This document shows, in pieces, positions 16,778-22,687 of a DNA stretch of 24,811 nucleotides (positions within the stretch are counted from its first letter, which is position 1; the number at the start of each line of letters is the position of its first letter). The stretch covers positions 1 to 24,811 of IMG/VR virus record IMGVR_UViG_3300030110_005530. One strand, written 5' to 3'. The notes beneath the pieces are model-generated. The model saw nothing but the letters and a program-made list of their open reading frames with translations, did not search any database and had not been told where the DNA came from. A program made the translations under genes and the position numbers. The stretch is from a virus.

Positions 16778-17035
16778 TTACCATTTCTTGCAAGACCAAT
16801 ATCTTGCTGTTGTTTTGTCTTTAGCAGTAGAACATCTATGCCTAGCTCTAAAAGATTTTCTCCTAGCAGGACTAGACTTCTTTATCCTCATGTTAGGATC
16901 ACCAAACATAACTTTTTTTACTTTACTACCACTTTTAACAAATACTTTAAACTTTTTGCGACCATAACCTGGTTGCCCTTTACTTATACGAGATGGCTTG
17001 TTCAATCTAACTGATTTACCTTTATATTTAGCCAT
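16778..17035 (-). CDS. Small arginine/lysine-rich protein with conserved C-terminal Cys motif (85 aa)
   Basis: An 85-residue basic protein beginning MAKYKGKSVRLNKPSRI. The middle contains FGDPNMRIKKSSPARRKSF and the end RARHRCS...TTARYWSCKKW, with two Cys that could hold a metal or disulfide. From memory, closely similar small proteins occur widely in marine phages, usually with structural genes, but their function is not established. The strong positive charge suggests nucleic-acid binding, possibly with packaged DNA. It is followed at a 13-base gap by the outer-membrane-type gene and preceded, with a one-base gap, by a 30-aa basic peptide. The stop TAA is at 16778-16780. Confidence 0.82.
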   Translation of the reverse strand: MAKYKGKSVRLNKPSRISKGQPGYGRKKFKVFVKSGSKVKKVMFGDPNMRIKKSSPARRKSFRARHRCSTAKDKTTARYWSCKKW

Positions 17036-17036
17036 T

Positions 17037-17129
17037 TCACTTCTTCTTTCTTTTATATTTTTTCATACCTTTTTTCTTTTTAGCAGGCCTTCCTTTTTTC
17101 TTGCCATAAGTTCCTTTTCCATAAGGCAT
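17037..17129 (-). CDS. Tiny lysine-rich peptide with AT-hook-like core (30 aa)
   Basis: ATG 17129 follows GGAAGG at a spacing of seven. The 30-residue product starts MPYGKGTYGKKKGRPAKKKK and continues Lys-rich to the end, with 16 of 30 residues Lys or Arg. KKGRPAK resembles the GRP core of AT-hook motifs, which bind the minor groove of AT-rich DNA; the usual Pro-Arg before GRP is replaced by Lys-Lys. From memory, short MPYGKGTYG peptides are common in marine phage genomes. It fits exactly between the 214-aa and 85-aa genes. It may coat or condense DNA, but this is inference. Confidence 0.72.
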   Translation of the reverse strand: MPYGKGTYGKKKGRPAKKKKGMKKYKRKKK

Positions 17130-17130
17130 A

Positions 17131-17775
17131 TTAGAACCTTCCTTTCGAGTTTTTTTCTACCTTAGTTAATCTTTCTTCAAATGAACTTATCTTAGCTGAT
17201 AATGCATCTAACTTATCTTTGCAATCGTCAATGCCTGACAGATCAACTTCAGGTATATCTATCTTTTTATTCTTTAATTTATCTAATTCTGTTTTTATAT
17301 ATGTTAAGTCACTAGCTAAAGGTGTAAGTTGAGTAGACAATGTTTTTAAATCTTTAAATGTTTCATCATACTCATCTAACTTGTAAGATATAATTTTTAA
17401 ATCACCCATAGACTTAATGTTGTTAATCTCTTTAGTATTGTCTTCTACTGCACCTGTTAGTGTAAAATAAACACCAACTCCTGACACTACTACAAACATA
17501 ATAGTAACAAGGAATTTTAAATCCATCTGAAATGCTGTATTCTCGCCTATTTTATGAGCCATTGGGGTATCCTCTTTAATATTTACATTTATTTGTTGGT
17601 CATTTAAAGCCTCTGCAACCTCATCTATAGTTACATGACCTTCTTCTACTAATACTTTACCAAGGGGAACTGATCTATTATAATTTATAGCTTCATCAGC
17701 TTGCTTACTTAAAGCTGCTGTGAGTTGTTTTTTATTTATATAACCTTTAAGTAATAATAAATCACCTATTTTCAT
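17131..17775 (-). CDS. MshEN-like domain, one membrane helix and periplasmic-type coiled coil (214 aa)
   Basis: Residues 2-25 and 37-60 are two copies of the 24-residue MshEN motif, L/I-G-x2-L-x3-G-x6-L/V-x3-L-x2-Q, found in type II secretion and pilus ATPases where it binds cyclic di-GMP. In this protein the leading Arg is Lys in the first copy and Pro in the second, so ligand binding is uncertain. A single hydrophobic helix spans about 87-107 (FLVTIMFVVVSGVGVYFTL). Residues ~108-214 are a charged coiled coil with one Cys at 185. No ATPase domain follows. The gene overlaps the metallophosphoesterase by ATGA and lies in the endolysin neighbourhood. Cytoplasmic N-terminus and periplasmic coil are expected from the charges. 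The function is unknown. Confidence 0.75.
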   Translation of the reverse strand: MKIGDLLLLKGYINKKQLTAALSKQADEAINYNRSVPLGKVLVEEGHVTIDEVAEALNDQQINVNIKEDTPMAHKIGENTAFQMDLKFLVTIMFVVVSGVGVYFTLTGAVEDNTKEINNIKSMGDLKIISYKLDEYDETFKDLKTLSTQLTPLASDLTYIKTELDKLKNKKIDIPEVDLSGIDDCKDKLDALSAKISSFEERLTKVEKNSKGRF

Positions 17776-18551
17776 CCTTCAATTAACTCTCCCCATAAAC
17801 TAGTTTTTCCATTTATAATCTGTATAATATGAACTGTAAATAAACCACCTTTAAAAAAATCGACTATTGCAAATGCATGTGACCAATTTATAGTTCTGTT
17901 GTCAAGCCAAGCATTTTTCTCTGTAGACATATCTTTTAAACAACCTATACTCCAGGCTGATTTAGCTCCATCCATATGAGTAGCTGAATGTTGCTGTAAG
18001 TCATGCCAATGTCCATACATTATATTACAACCTAACTTTCTAAGGTGGTTTGATGCATGATACTGACCTCCATACTGATGTCCATGATAAAAATACAACT
18101 TGCCTATTTTAAGATGACTACCAAAAGGATAATATGTGTATCCTCTTTCATCAAGTTTTACTGCATCTTTAAACATATACCCATCTAAATAAGGATAGCT
18201 ACCTACGAACATATTAAGCCAATTGTCGTGATTGCCTTCAGTAATGTATTTCTCATCACATCCAGCTTTATCCAAAGCCTCATCTATTTGATCCATACCT
18301 TTATTAACATCTTTTACATCTTTTTCTAAGGTAGGTAATATATATTCTAATGGTGGTTTCTTCTTTCTCTTCCACTTCCAATGCGAAAATGCTTCCCATT
18401 CACCTACATCTCCAAGATCTACATATATATCTGGTTTAACTATTTCTATAGTCTTACATAATATATTTATAGACTTGACATCATGTAGAGGAAAATGTTT
18501 ATCAGGAGTTACGATTGCTCGTTTAACGACTCCTTTATCCCTCAAAGCCAT
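17772..18551 (-). CDS. Calcineurin-like metallophosphoesterase (259 aa)
   Basis: The five metal-binding blocks of the family are present in order: D17-K-H19 (in TPDKHFP), D45-L-G-D48, G-N-H-D at 106-109, H-G-H at 156-158 and G-H-W-H at 180-183. This indicates a complete two-metal phosphoesterase of normal length. The substrate cannot be read from the sequence; family members act on DNA ends, cyclic nucleotides, nucleotides or protein phosphates. ATG 18551 follows AAGGAAAA. It sits right after the endolysin and overlaps the MshEN-like gene, so it is co-expressed with late genes rather than with replication genes. A link to cyclic di-nucleotide breakdown is tempting but unproven. Confidence 0.88.
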   Translation of the reverse strand: MALRDKGVVKRAIVTPDKHFPLHDVKSINILCKTIEIVKPDIYVDLGDVGEWEAFSHWKWKRKKKPPLEYILPTLEKDVKDVNKGMDQIDEALDKAGCDEKYITEGNHDNWLNMFVGSYPYLDGYMFKDAVKLDERGYTYYPFGSHLKIGKLYFYHGHQYGGQYHASNHLRKLGCNIMYGHWHDLQQHSATHMDGAKSAWSIGCLKDMSTEKNAWLDNRTINWSHAFAIVDFFKGGLFTVHIIQIINGKTSLWGELIEG

Positions 18552-18602
18552 ATATTTTCCTTGTATTTTTAATATTAATTTAGTATAAAGGGAGGAAATT
18601 TC

Positions 18603-19013
18603 CTAATTTGAGGCTACTGCTTTTACTTCTTGACTTAGCTCTTTAGCACGATTTGGGGTTTGTTTAGCCCAAAGACTATCGAGCATCTCAATGGAAGCCT
18701 CTTCGTACTGCTCTGTTTCTAATAAGTATATTGTTTTTTTGAATTTAGAAAAGCCATTAACACCTAATTGATAACACATATCAACCACAACATCTTGTAT
18801 TTCAGTAGGAGCATCTTTTACCCAAGGAAATGTCTTTTTAATCCTCTCAACCAAAAGTGCTAAGTTTCTAACAAGGATAAGCTCTGCTATATCTTCGTCT
18901 AAGAATAGATCTTTAATAGCAAAGCCATATCCGATTGTGTCATAACCTTCGGTGCATTTATAAACAGTAGATTTAAAACCTTCGTGCTTTTTAATCTTCT
19001 TTAATAAAGTCAT
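18603..19013 (-). CDS. Endolysin, T4-type lysozyme (GH24, 136 aa) with Cys in the catalytic Asp position
   Basis: This protein cleaves the peptidoglycan sugar backbone at the end of infection. The GH24 catalytic block is clear: E11 in KKHEGF, C20 in YKCTEGY, and T26 in DTIGYG, with the spacing of T4 lysozyme (E11, D20, T26). The Asp20 equivalent is Cys, a replacement known to be tolerated in T4 lysozyme and natural in other GH24 enzymes. The C-terminal part carries DVVVDMCYQLG and the PNRAKELS region, as in full-length family members. There is no signal peptide, so release through a holin is expected. The Shine-Dalgarno is weak (GAAG); translation is probably coupled to the upstream gene, whose stop is 6 bases away. 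Confidence 0.92.
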   Translation of the reverse strand: MTLLKKIKKHEGFKSTVYKCTEGYDTIGYGFAIKDLFLDEDIAELILVRNLALLVERIKKTFPWVKDAPTEIQDVVVDMCYQLGVNGFSKFKKTIYLLETEQYEEASIEMLDSLWAKQTPNRAKELSQEVKAVASN

Positions 19014-19019
19014 TTTATT

Positions 19020-19523
19020 TTAATCTTCAAATCCAAAGTAAATATCCATGCTATCTGTAGCACCTGTTGAGGCTGGATCGCCTCTCCATATTCCTGCAAC
19101 AAAAATTGAAGTAGTGTCAGTACCACCTTGCATAATTAAACCAATGTTGGATTTTGTAATAACATAAGCATTTACTAAATCTCCTTCAGATAAAGTCATT
19201 TGCACACTTCCAAAAAGACCTACTGCTTGTGCTTCTGCTCCTGTTATGTCTACTGCCCCACTTCCTGATCCTAATGCTTGAGCTCCTGCTGGTGAAGAGC
19301 CTATTTCAAGCCTACCTTTGCAAAAAACTAACTCTAAAGGTGCTGCTGAATCATCTGCATCTAATATCACTACACTTTGAAGCATTGTTGCTAAACCTTT
19401 TTCTGAAGCAGCTCCAGGTATTTCTGTCCAATTAAAAGCTACATCATTATCAGCATTATCATCTGCTGTCATTGTAGGTTGAATTTTTACAACTCTCCTG
19501 AGATTTCTTTTTATCTCACTCAT
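19020..19523 (-). CDS. Probable virion structural protein (167 aa)
   Basis: ATG 19523 follows GGAGAAAGAATA and shares one base with the previous stop. The product begins MSEIKRNLRRVVKIQP and is then rich in Ala, Gly, Ser and Asp with beta-type strands (LATMLQSVVILDADDS, LVNAYVITKSNIGLIM). It lies just downstream of the major capsid gene and before endolysin, a place often used by head decoration or head completion proteins. No family is recognised. The composition suits an exposed virion protein. A capsid decoration role is plausible, but neck or tail accessory roles are not excluded. Confidence 0.6.
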   Translation of the reverse strand: MSEIKRNLRRVVKIQPTMTADDNADNDVAFNWTEIPGAASEKGLATMLQSVVILDADDSAAPLELVFCKGRLEIGSSPAGAQALGSGSGAVDITGAEAQAVGLFGSVQMTLSEGDLVNAYVITKSNIGLIMQGGTDTTSIFVAGIWRGDPASTGATDSMDIYFGFED

Positions 19524-19714
19524 TATTCTTTCTCCTTCTTAGATTTTGGTGCTTTTTTAGGTTCTGCTTTAGCTTTAGGCATTTCAATTTCCATGTCAAA
19601 ATTTTTATTTTTCTTCCATTGGTCTACTCTCGCTTTTCCAGCCATGTATTGCACACCTGTTCTTTTGCCTGATGGAGCAAAAGCTCCTTTAAATTTTACT
19701 TTTATATCTTTCAT
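19523..19714 (-). CDS. Small basic protein downstream of the capsid gene (63 aa)
   Basis: The ATG at 19714 follows GGAGAATGA. The protein has a short folded-looking N-terminal half (KVKFKGAFAPSGKRTGVQYM) and a Lys/Pro/Ala tail from about residue 45 (PKAKAEPKKAPKSKK). It has no membrane segment or Cys. It is separated from the capsid gene by a strong hairpin and overlaps the next gene's start by one base. A small head component is possible, but nothing in the sequence identifies it. Confidence 0.62.
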   Translation of the reverse strand: MKDIKVKFKGAFAPSGKRTGVQYMAGKARVDQWKKNKNFDMEIEMPKAKAEPKKAPKSKKEKE

Positions 19715-19729
19715 TCATTCTCCGAGTTG

Positions 19730-19759
19730 TTATAAGGGGAGCAAAAACTCCCCTTATAA
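19730..19759 (-). terminator. Strong 12-bp hairpin after the major capsid gene
   Basis: TTATAAGGGGAG (19730-19741) and CTCCCCTTATAA (19748-19759) are perfect inverted repeats around a 6-base loop. It lies in the 68-base gap after the capsid gene, the largest gap in the leftward operon. No U-run follows on either strand, so it is not a classic intrinsic terminator. It more likely makes a partial stop or protects the 3' end of capsid mRNA, which could set capsid expression above that of the downstream genes. Confidence 0.6.
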
Positions 19760-19782
19760 TGTTAAGATAAACTACTTGCTTA

Positions 19783-20724
19783 CTACCAAGCAGTTGTGCC
19801 TTCTTCAACAATACCCCAAACTTTAGTTTGAGAAGCATCTTGAATTAATTTAGATCCATAAATCATATCACCAACTAATTTGTGTGCGATATAATCAATA
19901 TCATATTCAGATTGAACTTCAGGCTGTTTGCTGAAAGCATAACCTAAACCTGAATTATGAACTACGAATCCACCAAGAACATTTGCATTATTTAATGCAC
20001 CATCATCAGAATCAACAGCATCATTATGATTTGTTGATGAGATGTTGTTAGAAAGAACCACATCCATACCCATAACTGTACCAACTAAGCCATTTTGAAT
20101 ATCAGCTGTGTTAGTTTTAGAAATATGAATAAAGTCATCTATTCTAAACAATGAAGCATATAATGTTGGATTTAAAACTAATGTGCACTCATTAAGAGGG
20201 CAATCGTTTTCCATCACAACTTTTGATATATGTGCTAATGTTAAGGCATCAATAGTTTTTGCAACTGTGTTACCTGCTATATTGATACATTCAGTTGTCA
20301 ATGCTAAAGTAGCTTCTAATGAAACATCGAAACCTAAAGCCATTTTATAACCGATTGAATCTGCATACATAGATAATAGATCAGAGTTTGATTGCACTTT
20401 TCCCATGTCATCTATCATTGCTGAAGCATAACTATGAGATGTTACATCCAATGCAATTTCATCTTCTGTTGCATTAGTATAGTTCACAGGAACATGAGGG
20501 TCTTTTGTTGCGATATTTGCCACATCAGCGACTGATGGAATATGAACCTTATCTCCACCAGCAGACACTAGACCTGAATAATCTGTTCCTAGATTTGCTA
20601 ATACTAGATTTTTTTTGAATGAAGCTCTTACTGCCTGTGCCCATACTTCAGGTATAAATACAGCTAATTCTGTATCTGAAGCATATGAAGCAGCAGGGTT
20701 AGCTAGTCCTGTACTTGTTGCCAT
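19783..20724 (-). CDS. Major capsid protein (313 aa)
   Basis: The second gene of the leftward operon, just after scaffold. ATG 20724 follows AAAAGGAG. The segment FIPEVWAQAVRASFKKNLVLANL at about residues 23-45 is the typical N-terminal arm start of phage capsid proteins of the HK97 fold. It is followed by VHIPSV (about 80-85) and an E-loop-like segment. The middle has LAHISKVVMENDCPLNECTLVLNP (about 160-185), a spine helix followed by a strand. The C-terminal part has GFVVHNSGLGYAFSKQPEVQ, as seen in many P22 or N4-like marine phage capsid proteins. The N-terminus looks like that of the mature protein, and no protease gene is seen nearby, so cleavage is not obvious. Confidence 0.9.
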   Translation of the reverse strand: MATSTGLANPAASYASDTELAVFIPEVWAQAVRASFKKNLVLANLGTDYSGLVSAGGDKVHIPSVADVANIATKDPHVPVNYTNATEDEIALDVTSHSYASAMIDDMGKVQSNSDLLSMYADSIGYKMALGFDVSLEATLALTTECINIAGNTVAKTIDALTLAHISKVVMENDCPLNECTLVLNPTLYASLFRIDDFIHISKTNTADIQNGLVGTVMGMDVVLSNNISSTNHNDAVDSDDGALNNANVLGGFVVHNSGLGYAFSKQPEVQSEYDIDYIAHKLVGDMIYGSKLIQDASQTKVWGIVEEGTTAW

Positions 20725-20736
20725 TTAAATCTCCTT

Positions 20737-21276
20737 TTAAGATTTTTGCTTCTGAGGCTGTTTTTTGTACTGACTTAGAATAGTTGTCCAGTTTTGCTTT
20801 AAATTTTGTCTATCAGACCAATCTATAGGTTTTTCTGGAACAGCTTTCCTTGCATTACCAACAACTTCAGGAGCATTTTGTTTTGTGTTATTAATTTTAC
20901 TCGTTACATACTCAAGAGTTTCTAAGTCTAATTTAGTCAAAGATTCTCTTTCATCTTCAGGATGGTTTTCTAATAAAGAAGTTCTTTTTGCCTCTTCATA
21001 TTTAGCCCACTTACTAGCATTAGAAGTCAAACTTTCAATTTCAGAAGAAGCCTTTTCATATAAGGTTTTAAATTCTTCTTTCTCTTTTAGCCTACCTTCT
21101 TCTGCTTTAGCTTTAGCTTTTTCGTATTCAGCTAATTTAGCTTCTGCATCCTGAGCTCTTTTTCTATACTTCTTGCTTTCTGCAATATACTGATCATTCG
21201 AGCTATCTTGAACAGTTTCTGTAGCAGGACTTTCACTAACTGTTTCTGTCTTTGCTTGTGTTTGTTCTTCGGACAT
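20737..21276 (-). CDS. Capsid scaffolding protein (179 aa)
   Basis: A 179-residue highly charged protein directly upstream of the capsid gene, the usual scaffold position. The N-terminus (residues 1-28) is acidic, Thr/Ser/Glu-rich and likely unfolded. Residues ~35-100 form a long coiled coil (KKYRKRAQDAEAKLAEYEKA and onward). The C-terminus is basic (KKQPQKQKS), as expected for the part that touches the capsid protein. ATG 21276 follows AGGAGG at a good spacing and is the first gene of the leftward operon. Scaffolds direct prohead assembly and leave or are cleaved before packaging. The call rests on position and composition, both strong. Confidence 0.83.
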   Translation of the reverse strand: MSEEQTQAKTETVSESPATETVQDSSNDQYIAESKKYRKRAQDAEAKLAEYEKAKAKAEEGRLKEKEEFKTLYEKASSEIESLTSNASKWAKYEEAKRTSLLENHPEDERESLTKLDLETLEYVTSKINNTKQNAPEVVGNARKAVPEKPIDWSDRQNLKQNWTTILSQYKKQPQKQKS

Positions 21277-21373
21277 ACTGTCCTCCTTTTTATATTAAAA
21301 TAAATGAATAATGCATAATTTTGCATAATTCTTATAGATAACTTAAATTAAAAGCAGGTAAAAATGCAAATTT
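21277..21373. promoter_or_regulatory. Divergent promoter region between scaffold and terminase
   Basis: This 97-base AT-rich gap separates the leftward capsid operon from the rightward packaging genes, so it should carry promoters for both. It has a direct repeat TGCATAATT at 21312-21320 and 21322-21330, ten bases apart. On the + strand each repeat contains CATAAT, a 5/6 match to the -10 box. On the leftward side TATAAG and TATAAAA stretches are possible -10 boxes. No clear -35 boxes were seen. Either repeat might be an operator bound by a regulator. The precise promoter positions are not established. Confidence 0.4.
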
Positions 21374-22687
21374 TTGGATAATTCACTACAAAATTATAAA
21401 GAAAAGTGGTTTGACTACATGGATTACAAGCCACACTTAGGGCAAAGCAAACTGCATTACCCTACGAAGGACACTGCAAGGTTTTTTGTCATGGTTTGTG
21501 GGAGAAGGTTTGGTAAGACAACTGCATCTGCTATGGAAGCAACATATTATGCTTCTCAACCCAACAAAAGGATATGGCTGGTTGGCTTATCCTACGATAA
21601 AGCAGATTTAATGTTTAGGGAAATTTGGAAAACAATGGTAGTTGGGCATCCAAATGACATTAAGAGAGCTTCAGAAAAAGACAGGTTTATACATTTTAAA
21701 TGGGACACAGTAGTTGAGGCTAAATCAGCAGACAATCCAGATTCTCTGGTTGGAGAAGGATTAGATCTATTAATAGTTGATGAGGCTGCCAAAGTTAAAA
21801 GTAAAATATGGGATATGTATTTATCTCCCACTTTGTCTGACCGAAAAGGGAAGGCTATTTTTATCACAACACCTGAAGGGTTTAATTGGATTTATGACTT
21901 ATATCTCCTTGGGCAAAGCGATGAATTATGGGAATCTCACCAAGCTCCCTCTTGGGATAACCATTATGCCTTCCCTAAAGGTAAACAAGACCAATTTCTT
22001 CTTGAAAGAAAAAGAAATATGGCTAAAGAAGTATATCAGCAAGAGTATGGAGCAGCTTTTACTTCATTTGCTGGTAAAGTTTATCCGATAGAAAGAAGTT
22101 TAGATGTAGGTAATTATAAATATAATCCAAACTTACCTACTTACTGCTCTATAGATTTTGGTTACAGGATGCCAGCAGTTGGTTGGTTTCAAATATATAG
22201 AGTTGGTGGTTTTTACCACATAAATATGATTGACGAAATAATACATAAAACAAATGTCAAAACAGATGAATTAGCCTTAAATATTAAGGCAAAGAAGTAT
22301 AATGTAGTTAAATATTTTGGTGATCCTGCTGGAATGCAGGCACAAGGGCAGTCAGGTTTAGGAGATATAGAGATTTTTAAGAAACATGGCATAAATGTTC
22401 ACACTAAAAGAGATAAAGCATCAAGAAGCATAGCATCAGGTATATCTCATGTAAGAGGTTTTATAGAAAATGCCCAAGGCGAAAGATTTTTTCATATAAA
22501 TGAGAAATGTGTAGGAATAATAACAGATTTAGAGAATTATCGTTATCCTGAAGTAAAACAAGGAGCAGATTTAAAACCTGAGCCTGTAAAAGATGGTTTT
22601 CACGACCATGGTTGCGACATGATAAGATATTTTTTTATAAACAAGTTTCCAATTAAACAAAGAGAATTTAAAGTGAGGACAAGATGA
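21374..22687 (+). CDS. terL: Terminase large subunit (packaging ATPase/nuclease, 437 aa)
   Basis: This protein pumps DNA into the prohead and cuts it. The ATPase part has Walker A GRRFGKTT at 43-50, Walker B LLIVDE at 132-137 and the coupling motif ITT at 165-167. The nuclease part has SIDFGY with Asp261, GDPAG with Asp317 and DHGCDMIRY near 411-419. Length is normal. The start is uncertain: TTG 21374 has no well-placed Shine-Dalgarno, while ATG 21364 has AGG five bases upstream but is out of frame by +1 and stops after five codons. The first in-frame ATG is 21419, four codons before the conserved HLGQSKLHYP segment. The gene overlaps the portal by ATGA. Confidence 0.95.
   Translation: MDNSLQNYKEKWFDYMDYKPHLGQSKLHYPTKDTARFFVMVCGRRFGKTTASAMEATYYASQPNKRIWLVGLSYDKADLMFREIWKTMVVGHPNDIKRASEKDRFIHFKWDTVVEAKSADNPDSLVGEGLDLLIVDEAAKVKSKIWDMYLSPTLSDRKGKAIFITTPEGFNWIYDLYLLGQSDELWESHQAPSWDNHYAFPKGKQDQFLLERKRNMAKEVYQQEYGAAFTSFAGKVYPIERSLDVGNYKYNPNLPTYCSIDFGYRMPAVGWFQIYRVGGFYHINMIDEIIHKTNVKTDELALNIKAKKYNVVKYFGDPAGMQAQGQSGLGDIEIFKKHGINVHTKRDKASRSIASGISHVRGFIENAQGERFFHINEKCVGIITDLENYRYPEVKQGADLKPEPVKDGFHDHGCDMIRYFFINKFPIKQREFKVRTR

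Noticed and set aside
18593-18604. Perfect palindrome AGGAAATTTCCT overlapping the endolysin stop, considered as operator or terminator.
   Set aside because: It has no loop for a hairpin and is short and AT-rich; no other copy was seen in the spacers read.
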